Below are positions 17,017 to 26,411 of a stretch of 64,000 bases of DNA, piece after piece. A model generated the notes under the pieces. The model worked only from the letters and a program-made list of their open reading frames with translations, was not told the DNA's origin and did not search any database. The position numbers were made by a program, and so were the translations under genes. Numbering within the stretch: position 1 is the first letter of the stretch; every line of letters begins with the position of its first letter. Origin of the DNA: Catenovulum adriaticum (GTDB lineage Bacteria > Pseudomonadota > Gammaproteobacteria > Enterobacterales > Alteromonadaceae); assembly GCF_026725475.1 (NCBI RefSeq), contig NZ_CP109965.1, positions 3,100,001 to 3,164,000 on the forward strand, in the 5' to 3' direction.

Positions 17017-19941
17017 ATGTTTCTAAGTGGTCATACATATCATCTATTAAGAAAATTTAATAAGCCAGATTGTCGTGGCTTTTTTAATCTTGCTGTCTCA
17101 CTCACACGAGAGTTAACTAGGGTTATGACTTTAAACGCATGTTGTTTTATTAGTTTTACCCTAGCTCTACTTATAAACCCCTACAGTATATCGTATTCAC
17201 TTGCTTCAACTTTTACAATTGAAGATATCAAACCTGATATTATCGATAAATTACCCACCTACTTTAAAGTAACAAACATAAGCCTTCAGAGCAGTAAAAA
17301 AAGAGGTAATAAAATGATGCCAGTACACATGGCTAGCGTTTTAATTACCTCCCAGCTTAAACAGCCACTTTACACTGTAGAGGGTAACAAAAATGGAAAA
17401 AACATACTGGTTAAAAGTTCTGAGGCCGGTGATTTGATAAATCAAACAGCTTCAGTAGTAGTCATTATGCCAAGTGCAATAAACAAAGAACGCGTTGTTA
17501 CTGTTCAGATATTAAAAGCTAATGAACTAGAAAACCAATTTCCTTTATCCACTTTTCCAAAAGACAGCTATATTATTGCGGGTTCAGGGATGGATAAAGA
17601 CAGTATAACCATGTCGTTAAACACCAATAATGCAGACGAAATTCAGCAAAACGCAATAAACACCTTAGGCGACCCACAAAAACTAGCCCAAAACATGGCA
17701 GGATCAGGTCATCAATTTATTGGATTCTGGTCTGGCGATTTAATCACCACGAAAAACACACCAAAACGTGAGTATATTGAAATAGACGGCGTTAAGAAGT
17801 GGGTTTACTCAAATGATTCTAAAGATACCCATTACCCGATTGCTATTGAGTTAACACGAAATGAATCCGGACAAATAAACGGCTATATTTATAATGAAAA
17901 AGAAAATTGTATATTTGAGATAAACCAACAACCTTTACAAAATAACAGAAACGCCAACAGATATTTAAAACTCTCCTCCAATTTTACCCACAGTACTTGT
18001 GAGAACAAAAGCATATTGAAAAACACACAACTAACTCTGTTAGAGAATAATAAAATAAGTGTTTTTGCCCGATATAACCATGCAAGTGCCAACAAGAATA
18101 AAAGCCACCTGACTCGGCAAAAATCCAAGCAATTAAATGATAAGTTCGCCGCAGCGCTAAAGGAACTAGAGATAAAGTTAACACCTGTATTCGACGATAC
18201 TCCCTTGTTTCAACAAACTGAACTTACTTACAATGGAACATCAATTGAGCTTTATTTTTTATTCCCTCACGGTTTTTCAAAGCCAAATGACGCTTTTATT
18301 AAAGTAAACGATGAAACAAACAGGTGTTTTGATACCTTGTACTCACAACAAACCATAAACGAAAAAACAATACTGACTCGCCATACTGAGACATGTAATC
18401 TATTTGAGCAGGGCTATTTTGATGTCGAGCCAAACCCGCCTTTGAAAATAACTTGGCGCCCTGATAGAGCATCGACAAAACAAACAATAGCGACCGAAAC
18501 TCAGCTTTTAATTAAACGAAATTTACCCCTAAAAGGCTATATGGAACAATTAAATAATTCCTATCTAAGTCATAATGAACAACTATCGTTAGCCTTGGCG
18601 GCAAAACGCTTTTTGCATACTCATCATTCCAGAAAAACATTTTTAAACGAAGTATTCTCTAAAGATTTATCTTTTGACCAACCCAATCACAAATTTATAG
18701 GTTCGTGGCAAGGAGCATTAGCAATAGATGATGCGTTTGTTCAAGCTGAGCTTGCACTATGGACAGGCCAGTTGGATGATTACAACTTTATGTTAGGTTA
18801 TTTAACTATAGCAAAGTCATGTTTTTACAATGTTCATTTAAAAAATACCAATGGAAAAACATCTCTACAATCGATAGCCTATTTAAAAGGCCACTGTACG
18901 CCAGAACAAGTTGGTATGAAAAGCCGATTACGAACCCCTGTTGCGATGGATGCTGAGGGCCAATTCATAAAATTTGAATTTAAACAAGGTAGCCGAATAA
19001 AGCAATCGATTAGAGCCGCGTTTAAACGCGCCAAGCCCAGCCCTTATATGGTTTCGCTATTTAATTCTCAAAGAGAGAAAACTTATACACCGCCCGATAA
19101 AGAAACATTATTATTAATGGATTCACTTCAGGTGCCTGGAAAATCAATTGAAGAGAAACATGAGCAGGCATTACAACAGTCGGCAGATTTGTTAGCACAA
19201 AGAAAACAAGCAGGAAAGCAAATACAACAAGAACGAGATGCAATTGCCTTGAAAAAATGGCAAAAGAAAAAGCAACAAGAGATAGAACAAGGGATTAGAA
19301 AGCCAACACGTTCAAATTCGCAACCTTATAGCTCATCAGACTATCAACCCATGCCTGAAGTAAGTGGCCCTTTTGATGGACTTGCGGGGGCCACATTTCT
19401 TAATGCTGTATATAAAGGCGATGCAAGTTTAGTAAAAAGAATCAACCAAAGCTATGGCGCGTCTCAAATAAAAGGCTTAAAAGCATTTGCCGGCACTTTT
19501 GCTAACTCAATGACTGACGCTGTTATCAATTTATATAGTCATGTAAAAATACAAGACTCAGTTGCAGCAAAATATTTGTTTGAATACGATAGTCATTTTG
19601 CCAAGTGCCTATCCAATACCCCTGTAACATTTTACGTGACTGGATACCAACCTGATACTGTTTTTACTAATCTATTAGGCGTTGAAATAGCTCGTTATTA
19701 TGGTGGTACAACCGTTAATAAATACAAAGTAAATCCAGAGTTTACAGATGTATTTAACAAAGTTGGTAAAACTAAACCTCACGGCACCATGAGTGGTATT
19801 ACCAGCTTACTCGCGAATCAAGGCAGTAAAGATTTACGTAAATCTGCACTTAAAGGAATAGCACAAATGAGAAAAAAATTTGCATGTCATAGCAAAGAAA
19901 TTAAAACATTTGAACGTAACTTGATTTCACTATATTACTAA
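17017..19941 (+). CDS. Large exported protein of unknown function
   Basis: 974 aa and not recognised. The start is supported by ACAGGGGC about 10 nt upstream. A hydrophobic stretch at about residues 35-62 could be a long-N-region signal or anchor. The motif xxFIGxWxGxL occurs twice (HQFIGFWSGDL near residue 231 and HKFIGSWQGAL near residue 558), each followed by a Leu/Gly-rich strand pattern and Cys residues, suggesting an internally duplicated beta-domain. Residues about 710-765 are Gln/Lys/Arg-rich and probably coiled coil. The C-terminal 170 residues form another globular region. It stands alone, with a terminator-like hairpin after it. Confidence 0.7.
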   Translation: MFLSGHTYHLLRKFNKPDCRGFFNLAVSLTRELTRVMTLNACCFISFTLALLINPYSISYSLASTFTIEDIKPDIIDKLPTYFKVTNISLQSSKKRGNKMMPVHMASVLITSQLKQPLYTVEGNKNGKNILVKSSEAGDLINQTASVVVIMPSAINKERVVTVQILKANELENQFPLSTFPKDSYIIAGSGMDKDSITMSLNTNNADEIQQNAINTLGDPQKLAQNMAGSGHQFIGFWSGDLITTKNTPKREYIEIDGVKKWVYSNDSKDTHYPIAIELTRNESGQINGYIYNEKENCIFEINQQPLQNNRNANRYLKLSSNFTHSTCENKSILKNTQLTLLENNKISVFARYNHASANKNKSHLTRQKSKQLNDKFAAALKELEIKLTPVFDDTPLFQQTELTYNGTSIELYFLFPHGFSKPNDAFIKVNDETNRCFDTLYSQQTINEKTILTRHTETCNLFEQGYFDVEPNPPLKITWRPDRASTKQTIATETQLLIKRNLPLKGYMEQLNNSYLSHNEQLSLALAAKRFLHTHHSRKTFLNEVFSKDLSFDQPNHKFIGSWQGALAIDDAFVQAELALWTGQLDDYNFMLGYLTIAKSCFYNVHLKNTNGKTSLQSIAYLKGHCTPEQVGMKSRLRTPVAMDAEGQFIKFEFKQGSRIKQSIRAAFKRAKPSPYMVSLFNSQREKTYTPPDKETLLLMDSLQVPGKSIEEKHEQALQQSADLLAQRKQAGKQIQQERDAIALKKWQKKKQQEIEQGIRKPTRSNSQPYSSSDYQPMPEVSGPFDGLAGATFLNAVYKGDASLVKRINQSYGASQIKGLKAFAGTFANSMTDAVINLYSHVKIQDSVAAKYLFEYDSHFAKCLSNTPVTFYVTGYQPDTVFTNLLGVEIARYYGGTTVNKYKVNPEFTDVFNKVGKTKPHGTMSGITSLLANQGSKDLRKSALKGIAQMRKKFACHSKEIKTFERNLISLYY

Positions 19942-19951
19942 TAACCATTAG

Positions 19952-19983
19952 AGCCGTAGCTTTGCTATGGCTGATAAATTTTT
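19952..19983 (+). terminator. Terminator-like hairpin
   Basis: AGCCGTAGC-TTT-GCTATGGCT (one G.T pair) starts 11 nt after the stop of the 974-aa gene. It is followed after a short gap by ATTTTTAG. It sits between convergent genes and overlaps the yciH stop region. Confidence 0.55.
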
Positions 19984-20296
19984 AGCCACCAGCTAATTTA
20001 ACTTTATAACCTTGTTTTTCAAGTTCGGCTTTAATCACATCTCGCTTATCGCCTTGAATCTCAATAATGCCATCTTTAACTGAGCCGCCTGTGCCGCATT
20101 TCTTTTTTAGCACTTGCGCCAATTTTTTAAGTTCGTCTCCAACTAACGGCAAACCAGCTACGGTAATCACGCCTTTGCCTTTTCGGCCTGTGGTTTCTCG
20201 CCTGATACGGATAAAACCGTCACTAAATGTTTGGGCTTCTGGCTGCTTTTCTTCTGGCTTAATTCGGCCGCCATCTGTGCTATAAACTAAAGACAT
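19982..20296 (-). CDS. yciH: SUI1/eIF1-like translation factor YciH
   Basis: 104 aa. It has the SUI1 fold, with FIRIRRETTGRKGKGVITV, a LKKLAQVLKKKCGTGGSVKDG core and IEIQGDKRDVIKAELEKQG, characteristic of bacterial YciH/eIF1 homologues thought to influence start-site fidelity. Of two adjacent ATGs the second (20296) has the better distance from AGAGG. It is divergent from the DUF1820 gene with about 210 nt between them. Confidence 0.9.
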   Translation of the reverse strand: MSLVYSTDGGRIKPEEKQPEAQTFSDGFIRIRRETTGRKGKGVITVAGLPLVGDELKKLAQVLKKKCGTGGSVKDGIIEIQGDKRDVIKAELEKQGYKVKLAGG

Positions 20297-20508
20297 CATA
20301 ACCTCTGCATTATGTTGTAAATTGAGATGTTAACTAAATTCAGTTCTTACAAACCTGTTACCCCCTATACTAATTTATTCAGTCACTAATTTGCAGTGTT
20401 AAGACCAATAAATATAAGCTTAACCTTTAGATGAAAGTTCAGGCGACTTAATTTAAACAAACTTAATGTGTTAAAATGCCGCTCTTTTTTGCAAACTAAA
20501 CCGATACC

Positions 20509-20838
20509 ATGAGCGATAAAAACCCAATTTACCGAGTTCAATTTATTAACAACGGCGAAAAATATGAGCTTTATGTACGTAAACTCATGCCCAGCAATTT
20601 ATTTGGGTTTATTGAAATAGGCGACTTTGTTTGGAACAACCATAGTTCGCTGGTGCTGGACACCAGCGAAGAAAAGCTCAAATCTGAGTTTGATTCAGTC
20701 GAAACCAGTTATATTCCTATGCATAATATATTGCGAATTGATCAAGTAAAAAAACAAGGTACAGCTAAAATTTCAAGCTTGGGTGATAAAGTAACGGCAT
20801 TCCCAAATCCGGTTTATACACCAAACCCTAAAAAATAA
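20509..20838 (+). CDS. DUF1820 family protein
   Basis: 109 aa, cytoplasmic, no signal or TM. IYRVQFINNGEKYELYVRKL, then LFGFIEIGDFVW and a C-terminal PNPVYTPNPKK, match the conserved gammaproteobacterial DUF1820 family of unknown function. It lies 16 nt before sbcD and probably shares its transcript. Confidence 0.8.
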   Translation: MSDKNPIYRVQFINNGEKYELYVRKLMPSNLFGFIEIGDFVWNNHSSLVLDTSEEKLKSEFDSVETSYIPMHNILRIDQVKKQGTAKISSLGDKVTAFPNPVYTPNPKK

Positions 20839-20854
20839 AATATAAGGAAATTTT

Positions 20855-22102
20855 GTGCGTTTATTGCATACCTCAGACTGGCATTTAGGGCAAAATTTTT
20901 ATGGTAAAAGCCGTAAAAATGAGCATCAAGCCTTTCTTGACTGGCTATTAAAACAAATTGAGCAGCATCAAATAGATGCACTCATTGTCGCTGGTGATCT
21001 GTTTGATACCGGCGCGCCGCCCAGTTACGCACGCGAAATACTTAACCAGTTTGTTGTAAAATTGCAAGCACAGCACTGCCAATTAGTTTTGTTAGGTGGC
21101 AATCATGATTCGGTTGCTATGCTAAACGAATCAAAAGATGTGTTTTCATGCTTAAATAGCCATTTAATTGCCAACGTGCAAAGCAATCCAAACAAACAAG
21201 TAGTTACCTTAATCGATAAAACGGGCGAACCTGCGGCTCAATGCTGCGCCATTCCATTTGTTCGCCCGAGAGATGTATTAAGCAGTCATTCAAACAAAGA
21301 ACAAAGCTCACAAAAGCCTGATTTATTAAACGCGATTAGCCAGCATTACCAAAATATTTATGCCGCTGCGCAAACTAAAAATGAACAACTAGGGCAAAAT
21401 TTACCCATTATTGGTACAGGTCATTTAACCGTGGTAAACGCCAGCACCAGTGATTCTGTACGCGATATTTACATAGGCACGTTAGAGGCTTTTCCGGCGA
21501 GCCAGTTTCCTAATTTTGATTATTTAGCACTGGGTCATATTCACCAAGCTCAAACCATTGCCGACAAACCACATTGGCGATATAGCGGCTCTCCTATCGC
21601 CATGAGTTTTGATGAATCACATCGCGAAAAATCCGTAGTTTTTGTGGAACTCATTACCGGCCAAGCTGCCCGAGTTGAAACTTTGCCCATTCCAAATTTT
21701 CAACCTATTGTATGTTTAACTGGTGATTTAGCTCAAATTGAATTACAACTTGAAGCGCAATTTAAAGACCCAAATTCAACTCAAATCGCTTGGCTCGATC
21801 TTGAAATAGACAGCGCCGATTTTCATTCAGACGTTCAAAAACAAGCCGAACAAATTTGCCAACAATATCCGGTTGAAATTTTATTAGTCAGACGTAAACG
21901 CCAACATAAACAAGCCGGTTTTAGCCAGTATGAAAAACTCAGCTTAGATGAAATAGATCCCAGCCAAGTTTTTAAACAAAAACTCATTGAGCAACAAGTA
22001 AATGAACAACAAACCCAAAAACTCAGCACCTTATTTGCAAAAACAGTTGAGCAAATACAGCCTGTAACTGGGCAGTCTAATTTAAATGAATCTGAAAAGT
22101 AA
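20855..22102 (+). CDS. sbcD: Exonuclease subunit SbcD
   Basis: 415 aa. The metallophosphatase motifs of the Mre11/SbcD family are present: HTSDWHLGQNF (6-16), GDLFDTG, GGNHDS, GTGHLTV and LGHIHQAQ. SbcD supplies the Mn-dependent nuclease of the SbcCD complex that cleaves hairpins and blocked DNA ends. It starts at GTG 20855, with AAGGAAA at suitable distance. The usual partner sbcC does not follow: the next gene on this strand is a VOC protein. sbcC must be elsewhere or absent. Confidence 0.9.
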   Translation: MRLLHTSDWHLGQNFYGKSRKNEHQAFLDWLLKQIEQHQIDALIVAGDLFDTGAPPSYAREILNQFVVKLQAQHCQLVLLGGNHDSVAMLNESKDVFSCLNSHLIANVQSNPNKQVVTLIDKTGEPAAQCCAIPFVRPRDVLSSHSNKEQSSQKPDLLNAISQHYQNIYAAAQTKNEQLGQNLPIIGTGHLTVVNASTSDSVRDIYIGTLEAFPASQFPNFDYLALGHIHQAQTIADKPHWRYSGSPIAMSFDESHREKSVVFVELITGQAARVETLPIPNFQPIVCLTGDLAQIELQLEAQFKDPNSTQIAWLDLEIDSADFHSDVQKQAEQICQQYPVEILLVRRKRQHKQAGFSQYEKLSLDEIDPSQVFKQKLIEQQVNEQQTQKLSTLFAKTVEQIQPVTGQSNLNESEK

Positions 22103-22191
22103 ATTAATTAGCCACTCAATAAATTAAAAGCTATTTTCCCTACTATAATTTATTCACCTAATGAGTGAATAAATTAAATAAGGGAAATATC

Positions 22192-22626
22192 ATGCAATTT
22201 GTTAGCTATATTAATTTTAATGGTAACTGCAAGCAGGCTTTTGAATTTTATACAAAAATATTTAATGCCAGAATTGTTTTTAGTATCACTTGGGCAGAAG
22301 CTCCAGATTCAAGCGAAGAGACTCCCGGCTGTGAAGTGCCTGAAGGCTTCGATGATAAAATCATGCATGCTCAAATCGCAATTGGCGATCAAAGTTTAAT
22401 GGGATCCGATTGCCCACCACAGCAATACCAAAAGCCACAAGGCATTAACGTCAGTGTTCAATTTGAAAATTTAGATGAAATTGAAAGAGTTTACAGCGCT
22501 TTAATTCAAAATGCGGATGTTGTTATGCCACTCAGTGAAACTTTTTGGGCCAAACGTTTTGCTATGTTAAACGACCAATTTGGCGTGCCTTGGATACTCA
22601 ATTTGGATAATCCTGAATTTCAATAA
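22192..22626 (+). CDS. VOC (PhnB-like) superfamily protein
   Basis: 144 aa from ATG 22192 with AGGGAAA just upstream; an in-frame start 27 nt earlier has no ribosome site. MQFVSYINFNGNCKQAFEFY and the C-terminal FGVPWILN are typical of the PhnB-like glyoxalase/bleomycin-resistance fold, which forms small dimeric metal-binding proteins. Substrate unknown. An ATG-independent palindrome TTCACCTAATGAGTGAA lies about 25 nt upstream and may be an operator. Confidence 0.8.
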   Translation: MQFVSYINFNGNCKQAFEFYTKIFNARIVFSITWAEAPDSSEETPGCEVPEGFDDKIMHAQIAIGDQSLMGSDCPPQQYQKPQGINVSVQFENLDEIERVYSALIQNADVVMPLSETFWAKRFAMLNDQFGVPWILNLDNPEFQ

Positions 22627-22734
22627 CCCTAAGTTTAAGTAAAGTGCTTTTTATGTTTAATATTATGAGTGGTTGAGCTGGTATTAAATCCGGCTTACCT
22701 TTTTATTTAAACTCGGCGTTATTTAGACTCTGCG

Positions 22735-23259
22735 TTAGCGTTTATTTGGTAACGTCCAGCTAAATCGTTTTAAGTATTTAACGCCTGATTTACCAGAAAT
22801 AGATTCATACAACCCCAATTCAGTAATCGGGGTTGTAAATTCTGGCGCTAATAAAGCACTCGCAGGTTCAAATGCGCATTTTCGAGCCAAAGTTAAATGC
22901 GCAATATACGGCCTTTTAGGTAAATTAATTTTTGCTATTTTGCCCGCTTTTTCTGTCAACTTAACTAAATCTAATAGACCTTTAGGTACGTTCTGGCAGC
23001 CTAACCAATATACTTTAGGCTTAGACCAATAGCCTTGCTGATCTAACGTTAACGAAAAAGGTGCAGGCAAATGCTGCTTATCAATATGCTCACAAATAAC
23101 CTCTAATTTATCTTGCTCGACTTCCCCTAAAAATGCGGTCGTAATATGAAAATTACCCACAGGTACAGGGTGATCAAAAGCCGGTAAATATTGGTTTCGC
23201 CAGTGATCTATGTTTAATTTGGCCTGCGCATTTGGCTCAATAGCAAAAAAATATCTCAT
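22735..23259 (-). CDS. thpR: RNA 2',3'-cyclic phosphodiesterase (LigT/ThpR)
   Basis: 174 aa. The two HxTx catalytic motifs of the 2H phosphoesterase family are present: HITTAFLG near residue 39 and HLTLAR near residue 122. The opening MRYFFAIEPNAQAKL is typical of ThpR. It hydrolyses 2',3'-cyclic phosphates and can ligate tRNA halves in vitro. It lies 28 nt downstream of cydB on the same strand and could be read through. Confidence 0.88.
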   Translation of the reverse strand: MRYFFAIEPNAQAKLNIDHWRNQYLPAFDHPVPVGNFHITTAFLGEVEQDKLEVICEHIDKQHLPAPFSLTLDQQGYWSKPKVYWLGCQNVPKGLLDLVKLTEKAGKIAKINLPKRPYIAHLTLARKCAFEPASALLAPEFTTPITELGLYESISGKSGVKYLKRFSWTLPNKR

Positions 23260-23287
23260 GACTCTGCAACCTTGTTAGCAAACAATT

Positions 23288-24286
23288 TTAATAATACTTA
23301 AGTTCTTTGGTTTTCCCCCAAAATACCCGATACGAATAACAGGTGTAAGCCAATATACAAGGTATAACTACTAACGCACCCCATAAAATAAAGCTTAAGG
23401 ATGCAGGCGCAGCAGCTGCCTGCCAAATGGTAATTTTACCCGGTACTATGTCAGGGAAAAAACTGAAAGCTAAGCCATTAAAACACAAGAAAAAGATCAT
23501 AATAGCGCCAACAAACGGAATCCAACAACTTACGTCATCTTGAAACGGCATACGCTTTAATAAACGGTCTACAATTAAAAACAAAACAAAGCAAAATGCA
23601 GGCATAGGCAATAATAAAATCATATTTGGCAAACTAAACCAGCGTTCATAAACACTAGCGTTAATTAAAGGATTAACCACAGATACCGCCAGTACGCCTA
23701 AAAAACTAAATCGACCTGCTTTACGAGCCCATTTGGTCGCTTTTTTTTGTAACTCACCTTCTGATTTCATCACTAACCAACAAGCGCCAATATAACTATA
23801 CGCAGCGGCAACCCCAACTGCGCTTAATAAACTAAAAGCCGTGCTTTGCCATGAATACTCAAAGCCCATAATATACATGCCTAACATGTAACCTTGGCTT
23901 AAAGCAGCCAGTAACGAACCCACTTTAAACGCTTTATCCCAAGTGGGCCGATGACTAAAAGCCGCTTTCATCCTAAAATCAAAAGCAACGCCGCGTAAAA
24001 TTAAGGCAATAAGCAGCACAGCAACAGGAATATATAACTCTTTTAAAATAAAGCTATGCGCACTTGGAAATGCAATTAACAACACACCAATGGCTAGCAC
24101 TAACCAAGTTTCATTTGCATCCCAAAATGGGCCTATTGAGGCAATCATATTGTCACTTTGCTGCTGGTTTTCAAGCGGGAGTAAAATACCTACCCCTAAG
24201 TCATAACCATCTAAAATGGCATATAAAAAAATTGATAGTCCCATTAATCCAACAAAAATCACCGCTAATGTTTCAGCACTAAACAT
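23288..24286 (-). CDS. cydB: Cytochrome bd/CIO oxidase subunit II
   Basis: 332 aa with about eight TM helices. The start is LAVIFVGLMGLSIFLYAILDGYDLGVG, including the conserved DGYDLG motif, then the GPFWDANETWLV signature of CydB. It overlaps the cydA stop by 8 nt. The enzyme oxidises quinol and reduces O2 in the inner membrane. No cydX-sized ORF follows and no cydCD is in the window. Confidence 0.93.
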   Translation of the reverse strand: MFSAETLAVIFVGLMGLSIFLYAILDGYDLGVGILLPLENQQQSDNMIASIGPFWDANETWLVLAIGVLLIAFPSAHSFILKELYIPVAVLLIALILRGVAFDFRMKAAFSHRPTWDKAFKVGSLLAALSQGYMLGMYIMGFEYSWQSTAFSLLSAVGVAAAYSYIGACWLVMKSEGELQKKATKWARKAGRFSFLGVLAVSVVNPLINASVYERWFSLPNMILLLPMPAFCFVLFLIVDRLLKRMPFQDDVSCWIPFVGAIMIFFLCFNGLAFSFFPDIVPGKITIWQAAAAPASLSFILWGALVVIPCILAYTCYSYRVFWGKTKELKYY

Positions 24287-25652
24287 GGTTCACCTCATCT
24301 GAGTTTTCGTGTTGCATATTGGATTTTCGTACCTCTTCATAACTCACTTCTTCGATTTCAACAGCTCCGCGGGCCATTAAAAATACGGTATGTAAATAAG
24401 CGACCATTAATATCGCGTACACAATCAAATATAAACTGAGCGATAATCCCACATTAGCTGGGGCAATATCGGTCGCGGCATCTTTTACGGTTAATATACC
24501 CGTTACTAATTCTGGCTGCCTGCCAATTTCGGTGACATACCAACCTGCCAATGTAGCAACCCACCCAGAAAAGCTCATCGCAAACAATACTTTTAAATTC
24601 CATGGTGATAAATGTTCACTTTTCCAAAGCTTAATTCGGCTAAACCAAGCCACAAATATCATTAATAGCCCCAAACCAACCATAATTCTAAAGCCCCAAA
24701 ATACAGGTGCTACAGGTGGATGATTACCTTCAAATTCATTTAAGCCTTTAATTTCGCCATCTATTTTGTGAGTCAAAATTAAGCTGGCCATATTCGGAAT
24801 TTTTAATTCAAAATGATTCTTTTTAGCGGCTTCATCTGGAATCGCAAATAGTAACAAAGGTACATTTTTTTCGGTTTGCCAAACACCTTCCATCGCAGCT
24901 ACTTTTTGTGGTTGATGCTCTAAGGTATTTAACCCATGCATATCACCAATAATCATTTGCAGCGGGCCTAACACACAGGCAACGGTTAATGCGGTTTTTA
25001 AAGTAAGTTTAGGTGCGCGCTTTGCATCGCCCCGTAAAATTCTATAAGCACTGATACCCGCGATTAAAAAAGAAGCAGTAAGCCCAGATGCCACCATCAT
25101 GTGGCTAAAACGATAAGGAAAAGATGGGTTAAAAATAACCTCTAACCAACTGGTGACATGTGCCACGCCATCTATCATCTCGTAGCCGGCTGGGGTATGC
25201 ATCCAAGAGTTGAGCGACAAAATCCAAAATGCCGATATACTGGTACCAAGCGCCACAATAAAAGTGGCTAAGGTGTGTATTTTGGCGGGCACACGGTTAA
25301 TGCCAAATAACATAATGCCCAAAAAGGTAGCCTCTAAAAAGAAGGCAGTGAGCACTTCGTACCCTAATAAAGGGCCTGCAATATTACCCACGGTTTCCAT
25401 ATAGCCGGGCCAATTAGTACCAAACTGAAACGACATGGTAATCCCAGTCACAACACCAATTGCAAAGGTGAGCGCAAAAACTTTAACCCAAAAGCGATAA
25501 GCTCGCATCCAAATTGGATCACCGCTTAAGTTAAACCTAAGTTTGAAATAAAATAAAAACCAGCCCAGCGCTATGGTAATCGCCGGAAAAAGTATATGAA
25601 AACTAATATTGGCAGCAAACTGTATCCGCGACAATATAAGGGTATCCAGCAT
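24279..25652 (-). CDS. cydA: Cytochrome bd/CIO oxidase subunit I
   Basis: 457 aa, about nine TM helices. His19 in ANISFHILFPA is the expected haem ligand, and EVLTAFFLEATFLGIMLFG carries the proton-channel glutamates. GRQPELV near the C-terminal third and the short total length indicate the short-Q-loop, cyanide-insensitive (CIO-like) subtype; that subtype call is inference. Cotranscribed with cydB (8-nt overlap) and preceded 30 nt upstream by the GbsR-like regulator. Confidence 0.93.
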   Translation of the reverse strand: MLDTLILSRIQFAANISFHILFPAITIALGWFLFYFKLRFNLSGDPIWMRAYRFWVKVFALTFAIGVVTGITMSFQFGTNWPGYMETVGNIAGPLLGYEVLTAFFLEATFLGIMLFGINRVPAKIHTLATFIVALGTSISAFWILSLNSWMHTPAGYEMIDGVAHVTSWLEVIFNPSFPYRFSHMMVASGLTASFLIAGISAYRILRGDAKRAPKLTLKTALTVACVLGPLQMIIGDMHGLNTLEHQPQKVAAMEGVWQTEKNVPLLLFAIPDEAAKKNHFELKIPNMASLILTHKIDGEIKGLNEFEGNHPPVAPVFWGFRIMVGLGLLMIFVAWFSRIKLWKSEHLSPWNLKVLFAMSFSGWVATLAGWYVTEIGRQPELVTGILTVKDAATDIAPANVGLSLSLYLIVYAILMVAYLHTVFLMARGAVEIEEVSYEEVRKSNMQHENSDEVNHV

Positions 25653-25682
25653 AAGTAGCTCCTAAATAAAAAGCAGTGACTA

Positions 25683-26228
25683 TTATTTACTTGAGTTATT
25701 TAACAATTTATCTTTCATATCCAGCACCTTACCCACGCCTGCGCCTAATTTCATCAAACTGTTTAAGCGTTCTGGGCCCATTTTGGGCAGCTCAGAAGCA
25801 AAGTGAGTCAAGGCATCAAGCAGGTCATGAATTTCATGCATTTTGTGTTGTGCATAAGCTTCTTCATCTGACTCAGATTGATCTAATAAATTATCTCGTA
25901 ACAAGCTCAAAGTTGGATCAACTTCACGTTTTCGACGCTCTTCAAATACTCGAATCGCCATATCCCAAATACTGCCAGCAGGCGAATAATACTCTTTTCT
26001 ATCACCCGGCTTGTGCTGCACTTGAATTAAACGCCACGACTGCAGCTCTTTAATACCCATGCTGACATTACCGCGTGAAATATTCAGTTTTTCAGATATT
26101 TGATTAGCGGTTAAAGGCTGCTCTGAAATCACCAACAAGCCACACATTTGGCCTATCGTTCGGTTAAAACCCCAACGACTCCCCATCTCGCCACAGTGCA
26201 TTACAAAAGATTCAATTTTAGGTGTCAT
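25683..26228 (-). CDS. GbsR/MarR-type transcriptional regulator
   Basis: 181 aa. The winged-helix domain has MGSRWGFNRTIGQMCGLL, then LTANQISEKLNISRGNVSMGIKEL, matching the GbsR family. A helical C-terminus follows. It is the first gene of a probable three-gene operon with cydA and cydB and sits directly behind a perfect palindrome, so autoregulation and control of the oxidase are likely. The ligand is unknown. Confidence 0.85.
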   Translation of the reverse strand: MTPKIESFVMHCGEMGSRWGFNRTIGQMCGLLVISEQPLTANQISEKLNISRGNVSMGIKELQSWRLIQVQHKPGDRKEYYSPAGSIWDMAIRVFEERRKREVDPTLSLLRDNLLDQSESDEEAYAQHKMHEIHDLLDALTHFASELPKMGPERLNSLMKLGAGVGKVLDMKDKLLNNSSK

Positions 26229-26243
26229 TTGGTTTAGCTCTAC

Positions 26244-26269
26244 AAAGTTTCAATTATTTCTGAAACTTT
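26244..26269. promoter_or_regulatory. Palindromic operator before gbsR-like-cydAB
   Basis: Perfect 9-bp arms AAAGTTTCA/TGAAACTTT with an 8-bp spacer begin 16 bp upstream of the regulator's start codon. The size suits a winged-helix dimer. It is the best candidate binding site for the GbsR-like protein. Confidence 0.7.
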
Positions 26270-26411
26270 AGAATTTAATTGGTTAAATTGCAAGCACTTT
26301 AAAACGAAAATAAGCAGTACGTCCCAGCCAAATTCACTCAAACAAATTTAATAGCTATGCTAAAATTGAAAATTATTTTTAAACACCCGATTAACTTAGA
26401 GCTAATTAAAC

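Noticed and set aside
25676..26053. 125-aa plus-strand ORF
   Set aside because: Lies wholly antisense to the well-supported GbsR-like gene.
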